From Bacillota bacterium (GTDB lineage: Bacteria; Bacillota; Clostridia; Lachnospirales; Lachnospiraceae): a stretch of DNA of 64,000 nucleotides. Location: positions 1 through 64,000 of the forward strand of contig JAEZVF010000077.1 of assembly GCA_023443225.1 (NCBI GenBank), given 5' to 3'. This document shows positions 1 through 7,414 of the stretch, piece by piece (within the stretch, counting starts at the first letter, position 1; every line of letters begins with the position of its first letter). A program made the position numbers and the translations under genes. The notes beneath the pieces are model-generated. The model saw only the letters and a list, made by a program, of their open reading frames with translations. It did no database searches and had not been told where the DNA came from.

Positions 1-127
1 AGATTTGCCGTCCGGCTTCCTTCAGATTCGCAGTCACCCACGACACCCTTGCCATTGGCTATATCCTTCCCACTACCGGGCGGATTCGGGACTTACACCC
101 GTTGAAACGTGCGCCCGCCGGGCGCAC
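1..127 (-). mobile_element. 5' end of a group II intron (domain I, partial)
   Basis: Read on the minus strand from 127, the sequence begins GTGCGCCCGGC, matching the GUGCG 5' splice-site consensus. It continues with GGGTGTAAGTCCCGAA, AAGGGTGTCGTGGGTGAC and GAATCTGAAGGAAGCCGG, blocks I recognise from domain I of clostridial group II introns. The rest of the ribozyme and any intron-encoded reverse transcriptase would lie to the left, outside the window. The intron points the same way as dapL and starts right behind a terminator hairpin, the usual site type for group IIC introns, though the domain I sequence alone does not let me fix the class. The splice boundary at 127 is inferred. Confidence 0.75.
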
Positions 128-168
128 GAGAAAAGGAGCTGCGCACTAATACTTAGTGCGACAGCCCC
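128..168 (-). terminator. Rho-independent terminator hairpin beside the intron
   Basis: On the minus strand GGGGCTG then CGCACTAA can pair with TTAGTGCG then CAGCTCC (135-168), a stem of about 15 pairs with a small mismatch, followed by CTTTTCTC-like T-rich DNA. It lies about 115 bases past the dapL stop and ends exactly where the intron begins, so it is probably the intron's landing site. Confidence 0.6.
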
Positions 169-184
169 TAAATTGAAATCAATA

Positions 185-257
185 TATAATATGATGCCTG
201 TAGGTATATAAGAAAAGGAAAAACTCTATTCTTATATACCCACGGCATCATATTATA
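185..257. repeat. Large imperfect inverted repeat downstream of dapL
   Basis: Arms at 185-214 and 229-257 (starting TATAATATGATGCC and ending GGCATCATATTATA) pair over nearly 30 bases, with a 14-base loop. There is no clear T-run on either side, so it is not a textbook terminator. It could still stabilise or end the dapL transcript, or be the remnant of a small palindromic element. Confidence 0.6.
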
Positions 258-284
258 GTAAATTTCAAAGAATTTCACAAGCAG

Positions 285-1499
285 TTATAATTGTTTAATA
301 CATTCAATTGCTTCAAGTGTATTTTCGTATGTTCCAAAAGCTGTTAGTCTAAAATAACCTTCGCCACTTGGCCCAAATCCTGAGCCCGGTGTTCCAACCA
401 CATTTGCTTCCTTTAACAAATAGTCAAAGAACTCCCAAGAAGTCATCTTATCAGGAGTTTCCATCCAGATATAAGGAGCATTTATTCCTCCAGAGACAGT
501 GTAACCAGCTGATTTTAAGCCCTCCACAATAACCTTGGCATTCTTCATATAATAAGCAATCTGTTCCTTTATCTGTCTTTTACCTTCTTCTGTATAAATA
601 GCTGCTCCAGCTGCCTGCATAATATAGGGAGCACCATTGAATTTAGTTCCGTGGCGTCTTGCCCATAAGCTATTTAACATCACGTCCCCGCATTTTAGTT
701 CTTTCGGGATAACGGTAAAACCAAGTCTAGTACCTGTAAACCCTGCATTCTTAGAAAAACTTCGTATCTCAATGGAGCAAGTTTTTGCCCCTTCACATTC
801 ATAGATACTGTGAGGTACATCCTCTTCTGCGATATATGCTTCATAAGCAGCATCGTAGATGATTACTGCACCAATCTTGTTTGCATAATTAACCCATTTT
901 TGCAGTTCTGCTTTCTTTATCGTTGAACCGGTAGGATTGTTTGGAAAACACAGATAAATGAGATCCGGTTCTTCTTTTGGTATCTCTGGAGCAAAATTCG
1001 TTTCTTTTGTACAAGGCATATAGATTACATTACTCCACTTGCCAAGTTCCGGGATATAATCCCCTGTTCTTCCTGCCATTGCATTGGTATCTACATATAC
1101 AGGATATACAGGGTCACATACAGCTATCTTATTGTCTGCATCAAAGATATCTCCAATATTACCGGAATCACTTTTCGCACCGTCACTTATGAAGATTTCA
1201 TCAATTGCAATATCCACCCCTCTATCCTTATAGTCATTTTGTGCAATTGCCGATCTTAAGAATTCATATCCAAGATCCGGTGCATAGCCCTTAAAGGTTG
1301 CCTTTTCTGCCATTTCATCCGTTGCTTTGTGTAAAGCAGCAATAACTGCTGGAGCCAATGGTAAAGTCACATCACCAATGCCCAAGCGTATTATCTTTTT
1401 ATCGGGATTTGCATCACAGAATGCTTTTACCTTTTTTCCTATATCAGAGAATAAATAATTCCCTGGAAGCTTTAAATAGTTCGAATTAATTTTGAACAT
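285..1499 (-). CDS. dapL: LL-diaminopimelate aminotransferase
   Basis: A 404-residue fold-type I PLP aminotransferase that converts tetrahydrodipicolinate directly to LL-diaminopimelate with glutamate as amino donor, a one-step route to lysine and peptidoglycan precursors. Visible marks are FPNNPTGS near residue 186, YDAAYEAY near 217, and the PLP lysine in SFSKNAGFTGTRLGF near 249. Length matches the DapL family (about 400 to 410). A GGGAGG ribosome site sits 8 bases before the ATG. dapF starts its coding end only 29 bases upstream, so the two form a dapF-dapL unit in which the next enzyme acts on the DapL product. Confidence 0.95.
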   Translation of the reverse strand: MFKINSNYLKLPGNYLFSDIGKKVKAFCDANPDKKIIRLGIGDVTLPLAPAVIAALHKATDEMAEKATFKGYAPDLGYEFLRSAIAQNDYKDRGVDIAIDEIFISDGAKSDSGNIGDIFDADNKIAVCDPVYPVYVDTNAMAGRTGDYIPELGKWSNVIYMPCTKETNFAPEIPKEEPDLIYLCFPNNPTGSTIKKAELQKWVNYANKIGAVIIYDAAYEAYIAEEDVPHSIYECEGAKTCSIEIRSFSKNAGFTGTRLGFTVIPKELKCGDVMLNSLWARRHGTKFNGAPYIMQAAGAAIYTEEGKRQIKEQIAYYMKNAKVIVEGLKSAGYTVSGGINAPYIWMETPDKMTSWEFFDYLLKEANVVGTPGSGFGPSGEGYFRLTAFGTYENTLEAIECIKQL

Positions 1500-1528
1500 G
1501 GTAGAATCCTCCCTTAGTATGATAAATA

Positions 1529-2362
1529 TTATAAATCAATTTCACCTTCAAATACCGTAACTGCAGGTCCTGTCATAAAAATTGTGTGTTTCTCACGATC
1601 ATATTGAATCTTTAATTCTCCGCCTAACAAACGAACGGTAACCGCATCCTCTGTAAAACCATTTAAAATACATGCATATACACTTGCACATGCACCAGTT
1701 CCACAGGCTAGTGTTTCACCGGAACCTCTTTCCCATACTCTCATATCGATATAATTACGATTGATCACATGAATAAACTCGGTATTTGTTCTTTCGGGAA
1801 ACATAGCATGATGTTCAAATAAGGGTCCTATTTTTTCTATGTCCACAGCCTTGGTATTTTCAACAAAAACTATGGCATGTGGATTCCCCATTGAGACACA
1901 AGTCATCTCGTATTCTTGATTAAGCACCGTAATTGGCATGGCAATAACCTCATCACGATCACTCACTACCGGAATAAGTTCGGATTTCATAATTGGTTTT
2001 CCCATATCCACCGTTACTTCCACGACCTTATTGTTAGATACCATTAAATCTAAATACTTAATACCTGCACCCGTTTCTATGCTAATATGTTGCTTATTTG
2101 TTAATCCGTAGTCATAGACATATTTTGCAACACAACGTATACCATTACCACACATCTGGGATTTTGATCCGTCTGCATTATACATATCCATTAAAAAATC
2201 TGCTTGCTTAGAAGGTTTTATTAAAATTAACCCGTCGGATCCTATCCCATAATGTCTGTCACTGATTTTACGTGCCAATTCCGGCTCCTTCTCTACTTTC
2301 TCCACGAAACAATTCACATAAACGTAATCATTTCCACAGCCTTGCATTTTAGTAAACTTCAT
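1529..2362 (-). CDS. dapF: Diaminopimelate epimerase
   Basis: DapF converts LL- to meso-diaminopimelate with two active-site cysteines and no cofactor. Here the cysteines sit in the motifs MCGNGIRC (about residue 73) and ETLACGTGACAS (about 220), and the N-terminus MKFTKMQGCGNDY is typical. I place the start at 2362 (277 residues), which gives GGGG six bases before the ATG. The in-frame ATG at 2374 (281 residues) follows AGGAG by only about two bases and is less likely. It is cotranscribed with dapL. Confidence 0.93.
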   Translation of the reverse strand: MKFTKMQGCGNDYVYVNCFVEKVEKEPELARKISDRHYGIGSDGLILIKPSKQADFLMDMYNADGSKSQMCGNGIRCVAKYVYDYGLTNKQHISIETGAGIKYLDLMVSNNKVVEVTVDMGKPIMKSELIPVVSDRDEVIAMPITVLNQEYEMTCVSMGNPHAIVFVENTKAVDIEKIGPLFEHHAMFPERTNTEFIHVINRNYIDMRVWERGSGETLACGTGACASVYACILNGFTEDAVTVRLLGGELKIQYDREKHTIFMTGPAVTVFEGEIDL

Positions 2363-2463
2363 TTTATTCCCCATTGCTCCTGTATATATAACGCAACTTG
2401 ACCTTTCTATTTATTCTACCAATAATTTTATAGTAAATCCACTAAAATGTAAAGTAATGGTTT

Positions 2464-2705
2464 TGTGTCATAAGCTCATATAAATTAATCTATGAATAGT
2501 GATGTATTTATATTCGTTTTGCCGTCGACCGGCCGACAAGGCTGCTTATGTCCGACTAGAGACTCATTGAAAAGCAGAGCTCCTGCGATGCTTTTCATAT
2601 CTTTGAGGCTCTACAAAGGATATGCCGCAGGAGGGTAAGGCAGGCAAAATGAATATAAATACAGCACTATTCATACAATAGATTAAATTGGGCTTATGGC
2701 ACACA
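2464..2705. repeat. About 240-bp inverted-repeat element (MITE-like)
   Basis: This fills the 340-base gap between dapF and the ANTAR gene. The left arm begins TGTGTCATAAGC and the reverse complement of the right end begins TGTGTGCCATAAGC. The arms stay similar for about 65 bases, each including a core like TGAATAGTGCTGTATTTATA, and both run into TTTTGCC. A central part of about 110 bases (2530-2640) carries its own smaller inverted repeats, such as CTCCTGC and GCAGGAG. No ORF is present. A shorter relative lies at 55625-55716. It looks like a non-autonomous mobile element, but I see no convincing target duplication. Confidence 0.65.
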
Positions 2706-2713
2706 AACCACTG

Positions 2714-3253
2714 TTATTCCATCATGCTAAGAATCATTTCTGCCATTTCAAGCAGTTTGTTACCACTATCCATGCTGCTTTTCTGCAAATACCTGTGTGC
2801 TTCTTCTTCCGTCATATTATTACGTTCCATGAGTAACTGCTTTGCCCTGGTTATTGTACTTCTTTCTTCTTCTGAACGTGCCTTTGGCTTCTCTCTTTTC
2901 TTACGTCTGGTATAATTATAACTCATCATCTGCAAAGTATTTATCATATCTTGTATCTTTATTGGCATACTTAAGCAGACTATATTATTATCCGTACATT
3001 CTTCCAGCTTGACTGCAGATGCAATCAACAACATTTCGAATCCTTTTGGAAGATAATTATTGAGTTCACTATAATGCATGTCTAAGAGGCGATAACCACA
3101 CAAAACGATTCCACCATCCAAATCGTTTGCGATTCCGATCACCTGCGCTCCCGTAGTGCATACTGCATTTACCTCAAAGCCATTTCTCACCAAGGCGTTC
3201 TTAATACTATTTCCATCTTCATTCTTTGGGAAAGCTATGATAATACTAAGCAC
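2714..3253 (-). CDS. ANTAR-domain antiterminator (NitR-like)
   Basis: A 179-residue protein with an N-terminal receiver-like domain (about 1-105) that lacks the usual DD and phospho-Asp signature. The C-terminal ANTAR RNA-binding domain (about 125-178) contains TRAKQLLMER and TEEEAHRYLQKSSM. ANTAR proteins bind paired hairpins in nascent RNA and prevent termination. An ANTAR gene next to glnA is a known clostridial arrangement (NitR in solventogenic clostridia), and here a terminator hairpin lies in the glnA leader. The start is a GTG with GGAGG nine bases before it. The gene follows glnA by 49 bases, so it is probably cotranscribed and controls nitrogen genes including its own operon. Confidence 0.88.
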   Translation of the reverse strand: MLSIIIAFPKNEDGNSIKNALVRNGFEVNAVCTTGAQVIGIANDLDGGIVLCGYRLLDMHYSELNNYLPKGFEMLLIASAVKLEECTDNNIVCLSMPIKIQDMINTLQMMSYNYTRRKKREKPKARSEEERSTITRAKQLLMERNNMTEEEAHRYLQKSSMDSGNKLLEMAEMILSMME

Positions 3254-3302
3254 ATTTGATCACCTCCATCGCTGCATATCAACTCCTGCTATGTCGCTGT
3301 TA

Positions 3303-4634
3303 TTAAATGCGATGTAAGTACTCATCTGTTTCCCATTTGGTTACTTGTTGGGAATACTGTTTCCATTCTTCCTTCTTCGCCATTATATATTTGTTAAAGG
3401 TGTCAATTCCAAGTACATTTTTGATTAACTCATTCGTTTCCATTGCTTGTATTGCTTCGTCTAAGCTTGCTGGAAGGTTCTGTATTCCAAGAGATTCTTT
3501 CTCTTCTTGTGTCATCGTATATATATTCTTATTAACACTTGCAGGAGGCGTCAGTTTGTTTTTGATACCATCTAAGCCTGCAGCCAAACATACAGCAAAT
3601 GCTAAATATGGGTTAGCAGAAGGATCCGGGCTTCTAAGTTCTATTCTAGTATAAGTTCCTCTTGGAGACGGAATTCGAATTAATGGACTTCGATTTGTAG
3701 CAGACCAAGCGATGTAAGCTGGAGCTTCGTATCCCGGTACCAATCTTTTATAGGAATTGACAAGGGGATTTGTAATTGCAGTTAATCCACGAATATGCTT
3801 CATTAATCCTGCCATAAAATGATAAGCATCCTCACTTAAACCAATCTCTCCTTTTGGATCATCAAAGATATTTTTTCCGTCTTTGCTTAAGGACATGTTT
3901 ATATGCATGCCGGAACCGTTAACCCCAAATTGAGGTTTTGGCATAAAAGTTGCATGTAGGCCATGTCTTTTTGCTATCGTTCGAACAACCAAACGGAATG
4001 TCATAATATTATCTGCTGTTTTTAATGCATTGTCATATTTAAAATCAATTTCATGTTGTGCAGGTGCTACCTCATGATGAGAGGCTTCAATCTCAAATCC
4101 CATATCCTCCAAAGTTAGAACCATTTCACGTCTAGCATTTTCACCAGCATCCAAAGGTCCAACATCAAAGTAACTGCCACGCTCTAAAGTAGCATTGGTA
4201 GGTTCCCCATTGTCTTCTAAATTGAACAAGAAGAATTCACATTCCGGTCCCACATCGAAGGTATATCCCATTTCTTCTGCTTCTTTTATAGTCTTCTTAA
4301 GGATATATCTTGGATCACCTTCGTATTGTATATCCTCTTGCTTATATACATCACATAAGAATCTGGCAACCTTACCTTGTTGTGGCCTCCAGGGAAAGAT
4401 TTCAAAAGTATCCAGATCCGGATGAAGATACATATCGGATTCTTCAATTCGAACAAAGCCCTCGATTGAGGAACCATCGAACATACATTTATTATCCAGT
4501 ACTTTATCTAGCTGACTGGTTGTTACTGCCATGTTTTTTAGATTACCAAAAATATCGGTAAATTGAAGTCTAATAAATTCAACATCTTCCTCTTCAACCA
4601 TTCTGATAATGTCTTTTTTTGTATAATGACTCAT
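3303..4634 (-). CDS. glnA: Glutamine synthetase type I
   Basis: A 443-residue GSI enzyme that makes glutamine from glutamate, ammonia and ATP. It has the beta-grasp N-terminus, MFDGSSIEGF near residue 51, the metal and ATP motifs GPECEFFLF and ASHHEVAPAQHEIDF, NGSGMHINMS and the C-terminal NPYLAFAVCLAAG. The length fits the short Gram-positive GSI-alpha form, and the adenylylation insertion of enteric enzymes is not expected. AAGGAGA lies nine bases before the ATG. A consensus promoter (4741-4769) and a strong hairpin (4690-4729) precede it, suggesting control by premature termination. Confidence 0.97.
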   Translation of the reverse strand: MSHYTKKDIIRMVEEEDVEFIRLQFTDIFGNLKNMAVTTSQLDKVLDNKCMFDGSSIEGFVRIEESDMYLHPDLDTFEIFPWRPQQGKVARFLCDVYKQEDIQYEGDPRYILKKTIKEAEEMGYTFDVGPECEFFLFNLEDNGEPTNATLERGSYFDVGPLDAGENARREMVLTLEDMGFEIEASHHEVAPAQHEIDFKYDNALKTADNIMTFRLVVRTIAKRHGLHATFMPKPQFGVNGSGMHINMSLSKDGKNIFDDPKGEIGLSEDAYHFMAGLMKHIRGLTAITNPLVNSYKRLVPGYEAPAYIAWSATNRSPLIRIPSPRGTYTRIELRSPDPSANPYLAFAVCLAAGLDGIKNKLTPPASVNKNIYTMTQEEKESLGIQNLPASLDEAIQAMETNELIKNVLGIDTFNKYIMAKKEEWKQYSQQVTKWETDEYLHRI

Positions 4635-4689
4635 AACTCATCTCTCCTTTTTCCATCTGTTTTTATAGGCAATGTCTATTTGTTTTAAG

Positions 4690-4729
4690 AAAAAAGGCGA
4701 AGGTATCTCTCTACAAGAACACCTTCGCC
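4690..4729 (-). terminator. Terminator/attenuator in the glnA leader
   Basis: On the minus strand GGCGAAGGT (4729-4721) pairs perfectly with ACCTTCGCC (4704-4696) and is followed by TTTTTTC, a strong intrinsic terminator. It begins only about five bases after the predicted transcription start of the promoter at 4741-4769 and ends 56 bases before the glnA ATG. It could also end transcripts from the upstream amidohydrolase gene. I do not see a second hairpin with the canonical AnnGnn hexaloop expected for ANTAR targets. Confidence 0.8.
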
Positions 4730-4740
4730 ATGTTGTAAAT

Positions 4741-4769
4741 ATGATAACAGCCACATTTTTATTTGTCAA
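4741..4769 (-). promoter_or_regulatory. Consensus sigma-A promoter for glnA
   Basis: Minus-strand TTGACA (4769-4764), a 17-base spacer, and TATCAT (4746-4741). Transcription would begin near 4734, immediately ahead of the terminator hairpin. Confidence 0.8.
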
Positions 4770-4809
4770 TACTTACTAATACAATAAATTATAATTATTC
4801 GGCTATGCT

Positions 4810-5982
4810 TTATTCATCATCCTCGCGTTTATAAACTATTTGACCATTGATTATGGTGTATGCCGTATGCGTGAATACCTCCATCGGATTTCCGGTAAAG
4901 ATAGCAAGATCTGCATCTTTCCCTACTTCAATACTTCCTATTCTATCTGAAACACCACAGATTATAGCTGGATTTATTGTGATCGCTTTCAGGCCTTCTT
5001 CGATTCCCAATCCTTTTTTTGCTGCCAAACCTGCACAAATAGGTAGATATTGAATCAATGAAACCGGATGGTCTGTAGTTATTGCCACAAGGACTCCTTT
5101 TGAAGTTAAAACACCCGCTGTTTTAAAGTCTGCATTTTGTATCTCCAATTTGTTTCGGCATGCAACATCCGGGCCAACAATTACTGGAAACCCGCTTTTT
5201 TTAATCTGCTCTGCAATGATATGTCCTTCGGAACAATGATCCAAAGTTAATTTGACCTCAAATTCTTTGGCTATTCGTATTGCAGTCATAATATCATCTG
5301 TACGGTGAACATGTGCTTTTAAGGGAATCTTTCCTTCTATAACAGGTAACCAAGCTTCATATTTAAAATCTTCTTCAAATTCCTCATTATTGTTTATACA
5401 TTTTTCTTTCTTCTTTTTATATTGTACTGCATAAAATAATTCCTCTCGAAGCATAGATGCAATGGACATTCTTGAGGAAGGAGGTTTATTTAAATCTTTA
5501 TAAGCACTCTTCGGATTTTCACCAAAAGAAACTTTCATTGCTGCCGGCTCTAGAACTACCATATCATCTACTATTCTACCATGAGTTTTCATGAATAGAA
5601 ACTGACCACCCACAACATTAGTACTTCCAGGCCCTACCATAACACCAGTAATTCCTGCCTGTATGGCATTATGAAATGCAGGATCAAGCGGATTAATAGC
5701 ATCCAACGCCCTAAGTTCTGGGGTAATTGGAGAAGTTAATTCATTACAATCATCCCCTTCAAGCCCTTTTTTCTCTTCTGTAATACCAATATGAGAGTGT
5801 GCATCAACGATTCCAGGAAGCACCCATAATCCTTCTGCATCTATAATGATATCCTCTTCCTTAGCCTGATAAGATAAATTTTCATTTATCTCTATAATTT
5901 TATCTTTATCAATAAGTATGCTGCCTTTTTCTAAAACCTTATCTGACATTGTTATGATTTTTCCATTTTTGATAATTAACAT
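4810..5982 (-). CDS. Metal-dependent amidohydrolase
   Basis: A 390-residue member of the amidohydrolase superfamily (imidazolonepropionase/dihydroorotase-like), starting MLIIKNGKIITMSD. It has the metal site motif VDAHSHIG near residue 63, AHVHRTDD near 224, TLDHCSEGH near 247 and ITTDHPVS near 303, so the binuclear metal ligands appear intact. The C-terminus has the usual second small beta-sandwich (VGKDADLAIFTGNP). I chose the ATG at 5982, with GGAG eleven bases ahead, because upstream in-frame sequence runs through an intergenic hairpin. The substrate is unknown; such enzymes cleave cyclic amides or peptides. It is upstream of glnA but separated from it by a promoter. Confidence 0.85.
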   Translation of the reverse strand: MLIIKNGKIITMSDKVLEKGSILIDKDKIIEINENLSYQAKEEDIIIDAEGLWVLPGIVDAHSHIGITEEKKGLEGDDCNELTSPITPELRALDAINPLDPAFHNAIQAGITGVMVGPGSTNVVGGQFLFMKTHGRIVDDMVVLEPAAMKVSFGENPKSAYKDLNKPPSSRMSIASMLREELFYAVQYKKKKEKCINNNEEFEEDFKYEAWLPVIEGKIPLKAHVHRTDDIMTAIRIAKEFEVKLTLDHCSEGHIIAEQIKKSGFPVIVGPDVACRNKLEIQNADFKTAGVLTSKGVLVAITTDHPVSLIQYLPICAGLAAKKGLGIEEGLKAITINPAIICGVSDRIGSIEVGKDADLAIFTGNPMEVFTHTAYTIINGQIVYKREDDE

Positions 5983-6013
5983 AGGATTTCTACTCCGTAG
6001 ATCTATATTTTTT

Positions 6014-6043
6014 AAGGCTATCCTAAATAGATAGGATAGCCTT
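6014..6043. other. Intergenic 12-bp perfect hairpin
   Basis: AAGGCTATCCTA and TAGGATAGCCTT pair around a six-base loop. No T-run follows on the minus strand; on the plus strand it is followed by AGGCTTTTC. It lies between the repeat protein gene and the amidohydrolase gene and may separate their transcripts. Confidence 0.5.
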
Positions 6044-6062
6044 AGGCTTTTCACATTTTTAA

Positions 6063-6308
6063 TTAGCAATTTCTATTTGAATTGCTTGTTGTATTGCTTG
6101 TTTTATTTCTTGAAGAAGTATCGTTTGTTGAATTACGTGTTGAAGTAGTAGATGCATCTCTTGTTGAAGTATTACTTGTATTTGCGTCTCTTGTTGAAGT
6201 ATTGCTTGTATTAGCATCTCTTGTTGAAGTGTTACTTGTAGAATTTCTAGATGAGCCAAGGTTACCACTCGCGTCTCTTAAATTACTGTTTCTTGAATTG
6301 TTTTCCAT
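6063..6308 (-). CDS. Ser/Thr/Asn-rich repeat protein, 81 residues
   Basis: A small hydrophilic protein starting MENNSRNSNL, preceded by an excellent GGAGG eight bases before the ATG. The middle is made of ten-residue units related to TSNTSTRDAN, encoded by 30-bp tandem repeats at 6157-6246. The rest is Asn/Ser/Thr-rich and the protein ends NSNRNC, with a single terminal cysteine. No signal peptide or membrane segment is present. I do not recognise a family. The strong ribosome site and the in-frame repeat period argue that it is translated. A surface or spore role is possible but unsupported. Confidence 0.6.
   Translation of the reverse strand: MENNSRNSNLRDASGNLGSSRNSTSNTSTRDANTSNTSTRDANTSNTSTRDASTTSTRNSTNDTSSRNKTSNTTSNSNRNC
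6157..6246. repeat. Three 30-bp tandem repeats inside the repeat gene
   Basis: Units starting TCTCTTGTTGAAGTATT begin at 6157, 6187 and 6217. The period is ten codons, so copy-number changes keep the reading frame. Confidence 0.75.
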
Positions 6309-6487
6309 TCTTATACCTCCAATTATTAGATTCATACTGAATGTTAAATTGAAATGTAATTACATGTTACAAGTTTATTATGAACAGAAATACAATTTTG
6401 TATTCGCAAAGAGCAAAGATTTAATTTTGTTTTTTTGCAACGACGGATCGATTTCTTGAGTAATTTTTATGGTTACTTAAGGCACAT

Positions 6488-6519
6488 AAAAAAGAGATCC
6501 CTTTTACCAGAATCTCTTT
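6488..6519 (-). terminator. Terminator after the SIMPL gene
   Basis: Minus-strand AAAGAGAT (6519-6512) pairs with ATCTCTTT (6498-6491) and runs into a TTTTTT tract, 14 bases past the stop codon. Confidence 0.7.
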
Positions 6520-6532
6520 CTAATTTCTCTAT

Positions 6533-7282
6533 TTACTTTTTCTTAATCTCAAACGTACAATGTACAACTGCCGTTATTTCTTTTTCTAAAGAGTATGTAT
6601 CACTAATACCATAGTCGGAAATTTCATTGGAATAAAGTGGAGTAATCTGCATAACACCCATGTCAGCATAAGTTAAATCTCCAAGTTCACTACCAGCACT
6701 TTCAGCTATCATCTCAGCACGTTTTCTGGCATCCTTCGATGCCTCAGCTAACATGCTTACTTTAACATCAGCAAGCTTTGTATACATGTACTGCGGAGCA
6801 TCGGACTGGAACGCTACCCCTTCGTGTAATAATTCCGTAGCATCTCTGGAAATCTCTGTTACCTTGTCTATTTGGTCAGAACTAATAGTAACGGTCTGGG
6901 ATAAATCATAATAGTCAACTTCATTCGTATACATACCATATTCAGACAAAACATAATTTGTGTTAGTGGTTATAGATTCAAATACCAAGTCTTCTTTTTT
7001 AAGCCCTTGATCTATTAAATAATCAGTAACTATACTTCTGTTTTTCTCCAATTGACTATAAGCTTCTTTTAAATCTGGTGACTGGGTGTTAAATCTCCCT
7101 GTCCACACAATTAAATCCGATGTAATCTGTTGTTTAGCAGACCCTGTTACAATTATATTGGTTCTTGAAGATTTAATTTCTACCAAACCATTTGTTACGA
7201 TAAATGATGATAGGATTGCACCTACAGCAAGAATTATCGCGATAATAATGTTACTTAAGGTCTTGTGTTTCAATTCATTCAT
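6533..7282 (-). CDS. SIMPL domain (DUF541) membrane-anchored protein
   Basis: A 249-residue protein with one N-terminal hydrophobic segment (about residues 10-32) and an outside SIMPL/DUF541 domain, recognisable from IIVTGSAKQQITSDL near 43, YQLT-like beta strands and DARKRAEMIAESAG near 183. Family members form oligomeric periplasmic or surface assemblies of uncertain role; oxidative stress and signalling links have been proposed in other bacteria. It stands alone, with a terminator behind it and about 130 bases to the next gene. Confidence 0.8.
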   Translation of the reverse strand: MNELKHKTLSNIIIAIILAVGAILSSFIVTNGLVEIKSSRTNIIVTGSAKQQITSDLIVWTGRFNTQSPDLKEAYSQLEKNRSIVTDYLIDQGLKKEDLVFESITTNTNYVLSEYGMYTNEVDYYDLSQTVTISSDQIDKVTEISRDATELLHEGVAFQSDAPQYMYTKLADVKVSMLAEASKDARKRAEMIAESAGSELGDLTYADMGVMQITPLYSNEISDYGISDTYSLEKEITAVVHCTFEIKKK

Positions 7283-7414
7283 AAAATACTCCTTTCGATT
7301 TGGGAATATTTAGTTTCCCAAAGTAATTATATCCAAAGAAAGAAATACAATCAACAACATTATTCTTAATTTTTATTTACGAAATTATGAATGAACAGTT
7401 AGGTTCTCAAATAA

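Noticed and set aside
5..211. Plus-strand ORF of 68 codons at the left edge
   Set aside because: It runs across the group II intron RNA and the terminator hairpin and lacks a ribosome site and protein-like composition.
6157..6246. Possible CRISPR-like array
   Set aside because: Units are contiguous, with no unique spacers, and lie in a coding frame.
6059..6459. Other-frame ORFs over the 30-bp repeats (Gln/Leu-rich and Val/Glu-rich)
   Set aside because: Period-30 repeats open all frames; only the Ser/Thr/Asn frame has GGAGG at the right distance.
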